A stretch of DNA of 64,000 nt from Jiulongibacter sp966250325 (GTDB lineage Bacteria > Bacteroidota > Bacteroidia > Cytophagales > Spirosomataceae). The position numbers were made by a program, and so were the translations under genes. Below, one piece after another: positions 36,701-45,083 of this stretch; position 1 is the first letter of the stretch; each line of letters starts with the position of its first letter. The stretch is from positions 1 to 64,000 of the forward strand of contig CBINGY010000013.1 of the NCBI GenBank assembly GCA_966250325.1, read 5' to 3'. The notes below the pieces were generated by a model that saw nothing but the letters and a program-made list of their open reading frames with translations, did no database searches and was not told the origin of the DNA.

Positions 36701-37177
36701 AGAGAGATTAGTTTTTGCATAAATCCGCCCACGCCATCATTGGCTCAAATCGGTGATAATCTGCAGGCATCGGGCTTTTCCGGCTATCAGTGGTTTATTA
36801 ATGGGAATGCCATAGGCGGTTTCACGGCCAATGGAATTCTAAGACCAGACCGCAATGGCGTGTATTCTGTGAAGTCGGCTACAAGTGATGGTTGTTTTAG
36901 TGGTTTTTCTAATCAGCTAGCTATTCAGAGGGTATTGGCATTTAATCCTGCAGAAGATGGAATATTCGTATTTCCAAACCCGGGACAAGAGTACTTACGT
37001 ATCCGGATTCCCGACCAGCAAAAACTTTTGGAGGTCTCGGTTTCTGATATGAATGGCAGACACCTGCTTACTCAAAACGATTCCAGTATTGATATCCGGA
37101 ATTTTCCGGCAGGTACCTATATTTTGAAAGTAAAAACCTCAGGTTCGGAAGCCGTTACACGCTTTATTAAAAATTAA
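33719..37177 (+). CDS. Secreted M4 (thermolysin-like) metallopeptidase with T9SS sorting domain
   Basis: 1152-aa exported protease. Signal peptide (about 1-20), FTP/PepSY-type propeptide (about 70-250), and M4 catalytic domain with HEMTH (H422, E423, H426) and the third zinc ligand in ALNESFADIFA. The C-terminal M4 helical part includes HVNSGIPNHAFYLF with the catalytic-region His. A beta-propeller-like region follows (about 620-920: SLMFFVGEDGNIYYVDL and similar), then an Ig-like stretch. The last 75 residues (IFVFPNPGQEYLRI, FPAGTYILKV) form a type IX secretion type-A sorting domain, so the enzyme should cross the outer membrane. ATG at 33719 preferred over a TTG three codons earlier. The 3' end overlaps the convergent acetyltransferase gene by 11 bases. 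Confidence 0.93.
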   Translation: MNKILLLVVVLLSALPSAGQKTFKDYSNRKPGKSAIQGDFQKISGKSSSSPSGRPGFSFSFDHDMKVRLVNDPETGAVIFAENLSPDNAGSNSRKSVQAAQLDFLNQMKGRIGLRHPEKELRSLSVQTDENGNRHELFQQYYKDIPVYGGETVIHTTNAYIKALNGRLFPTPENLEVKPAFDPIDAVKRGLENLSSHSRLTSARSSLLFERAGNSADLVIYHRGKVPVLAYELVLRPNDVERWVVFMDAQSGEVIDKYNHTCTLDGVFQTQARDLNGQNQQFVIIQSGSLYYMIDPSKEMFNSAKSSLPDNPQGTIWTIDANNSKVSGELNLSHVTSSNGTAWNSTAVSAHKNAAICYDYFRMKHSRNSLNGNGGNIISVINIADEDGLGMDNAYWNGEFMGYGNGRDGFKPLAGALDVAGHEMTHGVIESTARLEYRNQSGALNESFADIFASLIDRDDWLLGEDIVKGNAFPSGALRSLENPNQGGKNDPGYQPKNMSQYVYLRDIPSEDNGGVHVNSGIPNHAFYLFATSQGMNRDKAERIYYHTLTKYLTRTSKFVDLRLAVIQACKDLYGDGAEAAAAAAAFDAVGIVTSGSSGQTGGQQPEKEIEVNPGDPMVVVFEPSSGNLYRGGVNGGNFDIVSEGLGCQRKPSITDDGSLMFFVGEDGNIYYVDLTQTNASPKAFTNDGEWGNVAISKDGRLIAALSNSQEPFIYVYNLETQKQASFELYNPTYTEGVSTGEVQFADSFEWDYSGEFLIYDALNRANGVFGELEYWDVGVIRVWDVATKNFANGTIQKLFTDLAEGENIGNPAISKTNPDIIAFDFANLEEEEYAIIGANLHTGDLDLIVENTTIGFPDYSVDDKFLAYTGTQQGVGEVVKVIALNPDKISGATATGQRYFEGGEDTYAVFYAVGKRDLPEKKTQEIEITAPSPQNPGASVVLSGRASSGLQVQYAVIQGDATLSGNQVRLGNTPGLVVIEAFQVGNSEFISVSREISFCINPPTPSLAQIGDNLQASGFSGYQWFINGNAIGGFTANGILRPDRNGVYSVKSATSDGCFSGFSNQLAIQRVLAFNPAEDGIFVFPNPGQEYLRIRIPDQQKLLEVSVSDMNGRHLLTQNDSSIDIRNFPAGTYILKVKTSGSEAVTRFIKN

Positions 37178-37598
37178 GCACCAGCTTATGGTGTGAATCG
37201 GTAAATCCGCAGCTGGTATAAAAGGCCACTGCGGCTTTACGTTTGCGGTTTGTGCAGACTTCCAGTTGACTTATGGCTCTTTCTTTACATTTCTGCTGAA
37301 GCTTTCTGATCACATCACCCCCTAACCCCTGGTTTCGATATTCGGGTAAAAGGATGATCTCTTCAAGTTCTGCAATCTCAGTGGCGTGGTGCAACGAATT
37401 TTTGAAGTGTAGACTACAAAAACCAGCCATTTCATTCTCTACCTGAATAACAAACATACTCCAGCAAAAGTCTGAAAGGTTTTTTTGGAATACCGAGGTA
37501 AATGAATCAAGAGGGAGCTCCTCATCTTCCAGAATACTGATCAGATGATGTATTGCTTTCAAATCCCCTGATTCGGCAGGTTTGAGCCTTAAATTCAT
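37167..37598 (-). CDS. GNAT family N-acetyltransferase
   Basis: 143-aa single-domain acetyltransferase. The acetyl-CoA loop is LPEYRNQGLGGDVIRKLQ (about 87-104) with a preceding beta-strand ending EIAELEEIIL, and LEVCTNRKRKAAVAFYTSCGF closes the fold. The substrate is unknown. The gene starts 1 base after the Nramp-like transporter stop on the same strand, so the two form an operon. Its 3' end overlaps the convergent M4 peptidase gene. Confidence 0.88.
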   Translation of the reverse strand: MNLRLKPAESGDLKAIHHLISILEDEELPLDSFTSVFQKNLSDFCWSMFVIQVENEMAGFCSLHFKNSLHHATEIAELEEIILLPEYRNQGLGGDVIRKLQQKCKERAISQLEVCTNRKRKAAVAFYTSCGFTDSHHKLVLNF

Positions 37599-37599
37599 T

Positions 37600-38943
37600 T
37601 CAAAAAATCTGAATTATTCCGTAAACAGCTATTGCGAATATACTCAGGCAACTTATCCAAAATAGCATATCATACCAAAGAGAAGGAATAAATGCATGGG
37701 GTGTCTCTTTGTATCGGAATACCAAAACAGCGAAAACCACAAACAACAGGATAAGCGATCCCACAATGCCACCGATAAGTACCATCATTAAAGGTAGTTT
37801 TACCGCTAGAAAAAGTATCACCCAAAGTGCCGGAAGAATCCAGGAGAGCAGGGCATTTACCCTGCGTCGCTGGTTGGTATCCTGGAAATTTATGAGCCCA
37901 AATTGACCCAGAATATCGGTGTATTGACGGGTCCATGCAGCAAGCGAAGCAAAAAGTGTTGAAAAAAGTACCACAAATGAGCCTGCCAGAAAAAAGTATC
38001 TGGCAGATGGTCCTAATGAACTGGTGAATATGGATGAAAGCGTTTCAATCATCTGGTATCCTTCGGGAACTTCCCCACGACTGTGAAGAATAGCCGCTCC
38101 AAGAAGATAAAAGGCTGCCGTAACGGAAGTGTAAATGCCCATGGCAATGAGTGCATCTAGCTGCATCACTTTGAGCCAGCCTTTGGCACGTTCGTTCCAG
38201 GCTTTGCTGTCATCTCTTTTTCCAACATACGCTGCATATCCCTTTTCAATGCACCAATAATTGTAGTGAATGATTTCATCGCCACCCACACCGGTAATGC
38301 CAAAGGCACCGAACGCAAAAGCAAGACTTTCCGGAGGTAACCGAAAAGTGAGTCCCTGAGCCATATTTTCCCAGCTGAGGGCATAAGGAGTATATTTCAA
38401 AAAATATAGAGCAGAAAAGGTAAACAGAGTAAAAATAAAAATCATGTAAAGTGAAGCTTTTTCGAAGGAACGATAGTACCCTTTGCTTACCAGAAACGCT
38501 ACACTAAGTGCTGAAAATACCGCCCAAGACCAAAGGGAAACAGATGGCCAGGTTTGATGTAAAATGAGGGCTACTCCACCAATAATTCCTCCCATCTGAA
38601 GAAGTTTGAGCAGCATCATTACGGCCATTGACCAAAGGACCCAATTGGTTCGCTTATTCCGGGGGCCGGGTAAATCGTTCAAAGCCTTCATGGCCGTTTT
38701 ACCTGATAAGACGGTATGTTTTCCAAACCCTAACTGCACCAGAACCTTGATGAAACATCCAAGGATAATGAGCCAGAAGGTTGTAAAACCTGCCCGTGCC
38801 CCCAGACTTGTGGTAGCTATTAGCTCTCCGCTACCTACTATGGCGGCAGATAAAATAAGACTGGGCCCCAGGTGTCTGAGCCGTTCAGAAAATTTAACAG
38901 GTGCTGCCTGAACACTTTCAGGATGCAGAAGGTAGGGATCCAT
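37600..38943 (-). CDS. Nramp-like divalent metal transporter family protein lacking canonical metal motifs
   Basis: 447-aa inner-membrane protein with about eleven membrane segments in an Nramp/LeuT-like order. The region equivalent to the DPGN metal motif of helix 1 reads LSAAIVGSGELIATTSLGA, and helix 6, where MPH is expected, reads FGITGVGGDEIIHYNYW. The canonical Asp, Asn and Met ligands are therefore absent. It belongs to the Nramp superfamily by overall pattern, but the transported ion may not be manganese or iron. It is the upstream gene of a pair with the acetyltransferase at 37167. Confidence 0.8.
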   Translation of the reverse strand: MDPYLLHPESVQAAPVKFSERLRHLGPSLILSAAIVGSGELIATTSLGARAGFTTFWLIILGCFIKVLVQLGFGKHTVLSGKTAMKALNDLPGPRNKRTNWVLWSMAVMMLLKLLQMGGIIGGVALILHQTWPSVSLWSWAVFSALSVAFLVSKGYYRSFEKASLYMIFIFTLFTFSALYFLKYTPYALSWENMAQGLTFRLPPESLAFAFGAFGITGVGGDEIIHYNYWCIEKGYAAYVGKRDDSKAWNERAKGWLKVMQLDALIAMGIYTSVTAAFYLLGAAILHSRGEVPEGYQMIETLSSIFTSSLGPSARYFFLAGSFVVLFSTLFASLAAWTRQYTDILGQFGLINFQDTNQRRRVNALLSWILPALWVILFLAVKLPLMMVLIGGIVGSLILLFVVFAVLVFRYKETPHAFIPSLWYDMLFWISCLSIFAIAVYGIIQIF

Positions 38944-38975
38944 CTCCTAAGAATTTATGTCCAATCTACACAAAA

Positions 38976-39425
38976 TCATTCATCTTCCACACATGCCGTT
39001 TTTCGTCTCGTATCAATAATTGAGCTTACTTTCCATTCGCCGGCCTGAAAGGCCAGCGTGAAAAGATTTACTCCACAATGGCTGAAACTGTTATTTACAT
39101 AAAACTGGTAAGGAGCCCAAACCATGGCAAGATCTCCATCCTGCATCCATTTAACCTGGTATATTTTTTCTTCAAAAACAGTTTCGTTCTTTTTGTTATC
39201 CAACATGGAGTAAAAGTCAGACATATTACTGGAGTGGATCTTTCCGTCAATAACACTCTGAAGGGAGCAATTTTCGGAAACTACCTTCCTCATTCCTGCA
39301 GAACTCGCTGAATTAAGCGATTCAAAAAAAAGATGTACAACATCTACCGGATTTTGAGCTTTCACCGGTGTGATTTTCCAAAGCAGGAATAAGGAGAGCA
39401 GAAATTGTAAACGTATATTAATCAT
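38976..39425 (-). CDS. Secreted NTF2-like/SnoaL-fold protein
   Basis: 149-aa exported protein: signal peptide INIRLQFLLSLFLLWKITPVKA, then an NTF2-like cone domain (VVHLFFESLNSASSAGMRKVV, VKWMQDGDLAMVWAPYQFYVN, VNLFTLAFQAGEWKVSSIID). The fold often serves as a small-molecule pocket; no catalytic residues can be assigned. The ATG at 39425 is chosen over one at 39464 because it puts the signal peptide at the N-terminus. The 290 bases up to 39715 hold no other gene and are AT-rich. Confidence 0.7.
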   Translation of the reverse strand: MINIRLQFLLSLFLLWKITPVKAQNPVDVVHLFFESLNSASSAGMRKVVSENCSLQSVIDGKIHSSNMSDFYSMLDNKKNETVFEEKIYQVKWMQDGDLAMVWAPYQFYVNNSFSHCGVNLFTLAFQAGEWKVSSIIDTRRKTACVEDE

Positions 39426-39715
39426 AGGGAGTTTGCTTTTACTATTGACGTGATCATGTATCACTTGGTTGCAGGAATCAATATCTGGAACGATTTTTGT
39501 GTTTTTCTAATGGAACCACAGTACGTATTACAAGTGCCGTCTGAAAGAAAATCATGCCAAATTAAGGCCGAAAATAAAAAATTAATCAATATTGGGCTTC
39601 TTCATTGAGGGGCGACCATAATTTTTTTTGAATACGGAAATTGGATTTATCTGGCACTTTTTTTGAGCCAAATCAGACGCAAGAAATACTACTTATACCA
39701 AGAAAGATAAAAATA

Positions 39716-39898
39716 ATGAAGACAAAGACCTTTGTACCAGCGGAGTATATTGAACAAGTAATGGAGATGAGCAAAGATGTCTTTTCAAATGAAGAAGAAC
39801 TTGATTTTCTTAAATCCTGTCTCTTTTATCTGAAAGAAGGCTTAAACGCACAGCAAGCTATAGAGCTATCTATGGTGGATTATCTGGTAGATATGTAA
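39716..39898 (+). CDS. Small hypothetical protein (60 aa)
   Basis: 60-aa acidic, mostly helical protein starting KTKTFVPAEYIEQVMEMSKD and ending in a hydrophobic/acidic tail (ELSMVDYLVDM). No family recognised and no signal peptide. The ATG at 39716 is the only good start in the frame; upstream codons in this frame contain only a TTG. It ends 6 bases from the convergent YcxB-like gene. Coding is plausible from composition but not certain. Confidence 0.45.
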   Translation: MKTKTFVPAEYIEQVMEMSKDVFSNEEELDFLKSCLFYLKEGLNAQQAIELSMVDYLVDM

Positions 39899-39904
39899 CT
39901 GATT

Positions 39905-40396
39905 CTAAAGAAGATTTTTTCTTCTCAGGATGCTTTCGAGCAGTTTCTGATCATGCTCGCTGTTGAAAACATTGGCTGCGAAATGGAAGAATTGTCCTCT
40001 GGCAACATGAAGTAGAAATCCTCCGTCAGCGAGTTTCTCTGCAGACTGAATCGTATCCCATTTGATTACACCGCCCTCTTTCTGGTTTACCTTAACCAGA
40101 ATCTGCCGGCTGTCAATTTCATAGGCAAATTTATCAAACATCTGTGCATTCTGCTCCATCTGGGTGGCCGCATAGAATTGTACATACCAGAAACCTACAA
40201 ACAGAAGACCACCCACGATAGCAGTAATCAGAATCCACCAGTTTTTATAAACTCCGGAAAAATGCAGTCCAAGGCCCAGAAGTGCAATGGCAGCCGGAAT
40301 GAGGAGCCAGATCCAGCTTTTCTTCATCTGACGACTAAACGCCAGTTTTACATACGTTTTTTTATCGAGGGCAAACTTCTTGGTCTTTACTGTCAT
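39905..40396 (-). CDS. YcxB-like membrane protein
   Basis: 163-aa inner-membrane protein with two membrane helices (about 27-45 and 52-72) and a C-terminal soluble domain containing IKWDTIQSAEKLADGGFLLHVA, similar to the YcxB C-terminal domain. The function is unknown. The ATG at 40396 is selected because the promoter box at 40433 would exclude the longer frame beginning at 40435. Confidence 0.65.
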   Translation of the reverse strand: MTVKTKKFALDKKTYVKLAFSRQMKKSWIWLLIPAAIALLGLGLHFSGVYKNWWILITAIVGGLLFVGFWYVQFYAATQMEQNAQMFDKFAYEIDSRQILVKVNQKEGGVIKWDTIQSAEKLADGGFLLHVARGQFFHFAANVFNSEHDQKLLESILRRKNLL

Positions 40397-40432
40397 TTCA
40401 ATTTTGCGGATTGGTGTTTGATATCCGAGCCG

Positions 40433-40440
40433 CAAAAATA
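40433..40440 (-). promoter_or_regulatory. -7 box (TATTTTTG) of the YcxB-like gene
   Basis: Minus-strand TATTTTTG, 36 bases upstream of the ATG at 40396. It helps fix the translation start; no clear -33 box. Confidence 0.5.
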
Positions 40441-40482
40441 GAAAAGGCCTGGAACTTTACCGAGCCTTGATTTTGATTCTTT

Positions 40483-40908
40483 TTAGTTTTCGCGGAACTG
40501 CAGCGTCTTAATTTCAAACTTTCCCTGAGATGTCTCGGTAATGAGCATATAAATCATAAAATCCCGGTTCGTAGTCTGATAATTGGCTACAGAATATTTT
40601 AGTTTTTCTGAAGTGAGCCCTTTGTACATGTAGGTGAATCTCACCGGAGGATTCTTTTTGAAAAAGGAATTAAGAATGAAGCCTGCATGCTCTTTCGAAA
40701 TCTTGTTGAAATTCACCTTTTCTGAATCAATCATCAGTTCAAGTTCATCTGCAAAGAGATTCTCAAGCTGATCTGCATTGCCTTTTCTAAAAGAAATCTC
40801 TATCAGATCGGCCACACTAATTTCGCTCGCCGGGGCCTCTCTCTCCAGAGAAGCAAAGGCTACAGGCAATATGCACGAGCATATACCCAATATGATTAAC
40901 TTTTTCAT
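40483..40908 (-). CDS. DUF4783 family exported protein
   Basis: 141-aa exported protein with signal peptide KKLIILGICSCILPVAFA and an NTF2-like body (DLIEISFRKGNADQLENLF, VNFNKISKEHAGFILNSFFKKNPP, KGLTSEKLKYSVANYQT). This matches DUF4783, found in Bacteroidota, of unknown function. It lies 42 bases before the YcxB-like promoter, so it probably forms the upstream neighbour on the same strand. Confidence 0.8.
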   Translation of the reverse strand: MKKLIILGICSCILPVAFASLEREAPASEISVADLIEISFRKGNADQLENLFADELELMIDSEKVNFNKISKEHAGFILNSFFKKNPPVRFTYMYKGLTSEKLKYSVANYQTTNRDFMIYMLITETSQGKFEIKTLQFREN

Positions 40909-40952
40909 GTGTTCTAAGTGGAGTTTTTTTCCTGAATCTTGTTGTTAATGGA

Positions 40953-40960
40953 TAAATTTG
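40953..40960 (+). promoter_or_regulatory. -7 box (TAAATTTG) of the phosphoribosyltransferase gene
   Basis: TAAATTTG, 40 bases before the ATG at 41001. No -33 TTTG at the typical distance. Confidence 0.5.
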
Positions 40961-41000
40961 CAGAAACTGTGCCAAAGGCACGTATATTGATAAAAAAATT

Positions 41001-41516
41001 ATGACCGTGACCAAAGAAGCTGAATTGCTGCTTAATGCGGAGCAAACGCATCAAAAAATCCGCCGGATGGCTTATCAGATTTATGAGGATAATTTCTCTG
41101 AGAGAAATCTGGTGATTGCCGGCGTTAACGGGGAAGGGTACACGTTGGCTTCTGAAATAGCCGGTTACCTGAAAGAAATAAGTGAAAAAGAGGTTTATCT
41201 GGCCAAAATTTCTCTTGATAAAAAGGCAAAAAGCCAACCCGATATCCAAATTGAATGCGAAATAGACACGTTCAAAAATAAAACGGTGATCCTTGTAGAT
41301 GATGTGCTAAACACAGGCCGTACGCTTGCGTTTACACTGAGACCCTTTCTTTCAATACCTCTGAAACGTCTTCAGGTTGCGGTTTTGGTTAACCGTGACT
41401 ATCTGTTATTTCCTATTCGGGCAGATTATGTAGGATATTCGCTGGCCACAACTCTCAATGATCACGTTAAAGTGATATTGAACGATACCGAAAAAGCAGG
41501 AGTATACCTTTTTTAA
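41001..41516 (+). CDS. Phosphoribosyltransferase family protein (PyrR-like)
   Basis: 171-aa type I phosphoribosyltransferase. The PRPP-binding motif VILVDDVLNTGRTL is near residues 96-109, with a PyrR-like N-terminus (LLNAEQTHQKIRRMAYQIYE). PyrR proteins regulate pyrimidine genes or have uracil phosphoribosyltransferase activity; no pyr gene is nearby and no attenuator is seen here, so the role is open. Its stop overlaps the convergent aroC stop by 4 bases. Confidence 0.88.
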   Translation: MTVTKEAELLLNAEQTHQKIRRMAYQIYEDNFSERNLVIAGVNGEGYTLASEIAGYLKEISEKEVYLAKISLDKKAKSQPDIQIECEIDTFKNKTVILVDDVLNTGRTLAFTLRPFLSIPLKRLQVAVLVNRDYLLFPIRADYVGYSLATTLNDHVKVILNDTEKAGVYLF

Positions 41517-42592
41517 CCAATTTCTGCGTTTCTGCGTAAGTAAAAGTCAACCAGCACCAATGCAGCCATAGCTTCTACGATAGGTACAGCCCGGGGCAAT
41601 ACGCAGGGGTCATGTCTGCCTTTACCACTAACAGTAACCGTTTCTCCGGCTTCATTTACACTCGCCTGATCTTTCATGATGGTGGCGGTAGGTTTGAAGG
41701 CTACCCGGAAATAAATATCCTCACCGCTGCTTATTCCACCCAGTATACCACCGGCGTGATTTGATCGCGTTTTTACCTGTCCGTTTTCATCTGTGTAGAA
41801 TTCATCATTGTGCTCAGATCCATACAATTCTACGCCGGAGAAACCGCTTCCGTATTCAAACCCTTTCACGGCGTTAATACTCAACATGGCCTTGCCGAGT
41901 TCTGCATGCAGTTTGTCAAATACCGGCTCGCCCCAGCCTGCCGGCACCCCCTTTGCCACACAAGTAATTACACCGCCTATCGAATCTCCTTTTTTGCGGG
42001 TATAGTCAATATGCTCAAACATTTTAGCGGCCATCTCGTCATCAGGACATCTGACGTCGTTTTCATAACGCTTTGACAAATCCAGTTCATTGTATTCTTT
42101 AGACAGTTTCAATTTGCCCACCTGGTTTACATAAGCAGCTATTTCGATGCCCTGATCTGCCAGAATGGTCTTTGCCAACGCACCGGCAGCAACCCTGGCC
42201 GCAGTTTCTCGGGCCGAACTCCGCCCTCCGCCCCGGTAATCGCGGTTTCCGTACTTCACCGAATAAGTGTAATCGGCATGCGATGGGCGGTATTTATCGG
42301 CGATATGGGAATAATCCTTACTTCTCTGATCTTCATTATAGATGACCATGGCTATCGGTGTGCCGGTTGTTTTTCCTTCAAAAACACCGGATAATAATTC
42401 GACAGAATCAGCCTCTTTCCGTTGCGTGGTTATTCTTGACTGGCCCGGTTTTCGGCGGTCAAGCTCTTCCTGAATCCATGCCTCATCTACCGGAATACCT
42501 GCCGGGCAACCGTCTATCACTACGCCAATAGCTTTACCGTGTGATTCACCAAATGTTGAAATGTTAAAAATCTTTCCGTATGTACTTCCCAT
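41513..42592 (-). CDS. aroC: Chorismate synthase
   Basis: 359-aa FMN-dependent enzyme producing chorismate from EPSP, the last common step of aromatic synthesis. Signatures seen: FGESHGKAIGVVIDG near the start, GRSSARETAARVAAGALAK in the middle, GSGFSGVELYGS and GGISSGEDIYFRVAFKPT, with GKGRHDPCVLPRAVPIVEAMAA near the end. No other aro gene is adjacent. It is followed 6 bases downstream on the same strand by nothing related; the BatD-like gene lies 6 bases upstream of it, so co-transcription is likely. Confidence 0.97.
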   Translation of the reverse strand: MGSTYGKIFNISTFGESHGKAIGVVIDGCPAGIPVDEAWIQEELDRRKPGQSRITTQRKEADSVELLSGVFEGKTTGTPIAMVIYNEDQRSKDYSHIADKYRPSHADYTYSVKYGNRDYRGGGRSSARETAARVAAGALAKTILADQGIEIAAYVNQVGKLKLSKEYNELDLSKRYENDVRCPDDEMAAKMFEHIDYTRKKGDSIGGVITCVAKGVPAGWGEPVFDKLHAELGKAMLSINAVKGFEYGSGFSGVELYGSEHNDEFYTDENGQVKTRSNHAGGILGGISSGEDIYFRVAFKPTATIMKDQASVNEAGETVTVSGKGRHDPCVLPRAVPIVEAMAALVLVDFYLRRNAEIG

Positions 42593-42598
42593 AAAGGT

Positions 42599-43966
42599 TT
42601 AATGAGGCTTTTGTCGTTTGAGGTCAAAAATAAAGAGCATCGCGGCCAACATCAAAATAAGCAGCACATTCGACACATTTTTTATGATTTTCCGGTAGTT
42701 GATCAGTTTTTCCGTGATGAGTTTGCTGTCAATTCCCGCGTAGATATCTCCGGCAGAAGTGAAGGAGCTTTCTACCCGGTTTCCCTGAGTGTGAAGAATT
42801 CCGCTCGCTCGAAGGGTGTCGTAAGTTGCGGTGGAGGTATTGAAGTAAATCCATTGAAAGTAATTGGACAACTCAAAACTCCCGCTGTCTTTCGGGAAAA
42901 TTTTGAATGTAAAAACCCGTACTCCCTGCGGGTCGCCTGCGGGCTGATTACCACTAACAGATGGCGGATAAAAGTCCAGACTGCCATCACTGAAAGGTGG
43001 GTCAAACCGAAGACTATTTGTATTTCCCGTCCCCTTAATAATTATCGGGTAATTTATGACTTTTCCGGTCTGCAGTTTTCCAAATTTCGAAGGTTCTGTG
43101 AGTGTGTAGTTTCCTACAGCAACTTTGTCTTTTAAAGGATGTTCAGGAAGCGGGTTTACCCTCACAGAAAAAGGTAAAGAACTAAAAGCCTGTTTAACGA
43201 CTTGTAAACTGTCTATACCCGATCCTTGCCTTTCCATGGTTAAAGTCTGGGCAGATAGGCGGATGTCGTCCTCTGTCAGAGGATAAAAAAAGGCCTCGTA
43301 AATTTTGTATCGGATGTAATTTCTTCCTCCGATTGTGGCAGGCTCGGGCTGAATATCGACAATGTTTTTACGACTTTCAAGGCAGTTCTTTGGTTTAATT
43401 GCCGCGGAAATATCAGTTACCTGCTTATTCAGATCGCCGGCAAACTGCCATCCTGAGGTATTGTTCTCTGAAACGTAATAAGCAAGATGAACATGTATGG
43501 CCTCCCCAACGAACACTTCTTTTTTATCAACAAACAGAAATAGTCGGGAACCGGAGCCGTCTGCAATTTGGGAGAATTGCTCCTCTTCCGGAACTTCATT
43601 CGAAACTACACTTACTTCAAAGGACGGGAGAGCTGTCTCAACTCCGTTAATCGTAAGGGTACCTGCAGGGCTCTGAAAGGTTCCGGGCTCCAATGCTGTG
43701 TAGTTTTGAGTAATGGTGTGCTGTAATACCCTTTTGCCAGCAATTAACACTGCCGTATGAGAGGCCAGTCTTCCTTCTTTCTTAAATCCATGAATTTTAG
43801 GGAGTTCAGAAGCTTCAAAATCGGGAACACCTTTTATGACAATCTTCCATTTCAGTGTTTCCCCCACCAGAAGTTTCTGTGGAGTGACTTCAAAACTGAT
43901 TTCCTGCTTTTGACCTAAAGCCGAAAGTGAAAAGAGCAGCCCAATTATGAAGTGCCTGAAATGCAT
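42599..43966 (-). CDS. BatD-like exported membrane-anchored protein
   Basis: 455-aa protein with signal peptide FRHFIIGLLFSLSALG, several beta-sandwich repeats (ISFEVTPQKLLVGETLKWKI, SRLFLFVDKKEVFVGEAIHVHLAY) and one C-terminal membrane helix (NVLLILMLAAMLFIF). This is the BatD / aerotolerance family pattern. BatD proteins are usually encoded with MoxR, BatA, BatB and BatC, none of which is here. It lies directly upstream of aroC with a 6-base gap. Confidence 0.82.
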   Translation of the reverse strand: MHFRHFIIGLLFSLSALGQKQEISFEVTPQKLLVGETLKWKIVIKGVPDFEASELPKIHGFKKEGRLASHTAVLIAGKRVLQHTITQNYTALEPGTFQSPAGTLTINGVETALPSFEVSVVSNEVPEEEQFSQIADGSGSRLFLFVDKKEVFVGEAIHVHLAYYVSENNTSGWQFAGDLNKQVTDISAAIKPKNCLESRKNIVDIQPEPATIGGRNYIRYKIYEAFFYPLTEDDIRLSAQTLTMERQGSGIDSLQVVKQAFSSLPFSVRVNPLPEHPLKDKVAVGNYTLTEPSKFGKLQTGKVINYPIIIKGTGNTNSLRFDPPFSDGSLDFYPPSVSGNQPAGDPQGVRVFTFKIFPKDSGSFELSNYFQWIYFNTSTATYDTLRASGILHTQGNRVESSFTSAGDIYAGIDSKLITEKLINYRKIIKNVSNVLLILMLAAMLFIFDLKRQKPH

Positions 43967-44021
43967 CGGGCAAAATTAGTGAAAGCACCAGATTTGATTA
44001 ACTTAAGGCAAAATTGTTTTC

Positions 44022-45017
44022 ATGAATAAAGTAGTTGTACTCATTTTCTTCTCTCTAACGGGTTTTTCACAGTGGCAAAGTGGTGAAACTGGAACTTCGT
44101 CATCTTTCAGATCTATGGATGTAGTAAATAAGAAAGTTATTTGGGCAGGAGGAACCGGAGCTACGGTGATTAAAAGTACCGACGGCAGCGAAAGCTGGTT
44201 TATAATGAAGGTATCGGATGCTGGTCTTGATTTCCGTGGCGTAGCTGCCTTCAATAAGAAAGTGGCGGTTGTGGTAAGTGCAGGATTAGGAGAAAATGAC
44301 GCGGCAAGGATTTATCGGACAGAAGATGGAGGCAAAACCTGGAATCTGGTTTTTAGTACTGCAGAGAAGGGCGTTTTTATGGATGGAATCTGTTTTCTTG
44401 ATAGAAAACATGGGTTTGTTTTTGGCGATGCCCTTGGTACTGAAGTTTATCTGCTTGAGACTTTTGACGCCGGGAAAAACTGGAAGAGGGTGGGGCAGGA
44501 GCGTTTACCATCTGTACCTCTAGGTTCTGCCTCTTTTGCGGCCAGTAACAGCGGTATGATGCATGTAGGAAAAGAAATCTGGTATGCCTTGCAATCCTCC
44601 ATCTTATATTCTTCTGATTCTGGTCTTCATTGGGAGCTGAGGAATACGGGATTCCCATCCGGGGAGTCAAATGGTATTTTCGGGATTCACTTTGTGAACA
44701 GAGAACGTGGATTTTTACTGGGTGGAGATTACCTTCGGGATAAAGAGAATCAGATCAATCTGGCCATTACTGCAGATGGAGGGAAACGCTGGCAAATGGG
44801 TCAAATAGAACCATATGGCTTAAAGGAATCTGCCGCATCGTATCAAAACTTTGTTTTGGTAACCGGCACTTCGGGCACTTCAATTTCTGAAGACAATGGG
44901 CTTCATTGGGAAGTTTTTGATAACGAGTCGTATCATGTGGTTCGCTGTGCAGGGAAATATTGTTATGCCATAGGGGCGAACGGGCAATTTGGTAAGACTG
45001 CTCTGGAACAGGATTGA
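44022..45017 (+). CDS. Exported YCF48-like beta-propeller protein
   Basis: 331-aa protein with a short N-terminal signal (VVVLIFFSLTGFS) and repeated Asp-box/BNR turns: SSDSGLHWEL, TEDGGKTWNL, FDAGKNWKRV, TADGGKRWQM, SEDNGLHWEV. This pattern marks the photosystem II stability factor (YCF48)/sialidase-like propeller group. In non-photosynthetic bacteria the function is unknown; glycosidase catalytic residues are not evident. It ends 23 bases before a strong bidirectional hairpin. Confidence 0.82.
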   Translation: MNKVVVLIFFSLTGFSQWQSGETGTSSSFRSMDVVNKKVIWAGGTGATVIKSTDGSESWFIMKVSDAGLDFRGVAAFNKKVAVVVSAGLGENDAARIYRTEDGGKTWNLVFSTAEKGVFMDGICFLDRKHGFVFGDALGTEVYLLETFDAGKNWKRVGQERLPSVPLGSASFAASNSGMMHVGKEIWYALQSSILYSSDSGLHWELRNTGFPSGESNGIFGIHFVNRERGFLLGGDYLRDKENQINLAITADGGKRWQMGQIEPYGLKESAASYQNFVLVTGTSGTSISEDNGLHWEVFDNESYHVVRCAGKYCYAIGANGQFGKTALEQD

Positions 45018-45040
45018 CCGCTTGTCAGCTGAATGTTTTG

Positions 45041-45082
45041 AACAAGACGAAGGGCTCCTCTCATAGAGCCCTTCGTCTTGTT
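45041..45082. terminator. Strong bidirectional terminator between convergent genes
   Basis: Perfect 17-bp stem AACAAGACGAAGGGCTC and its complement (45041-45057 and 45066-45082) with an 8-base loop. It sits between the stop of the YCF48-like gene and the stop of the ThuA gene (45084). T-tracts at each end are short, so stem stability must carry it. Confidence 0.85.
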
Positions 45083-45083
45083 T

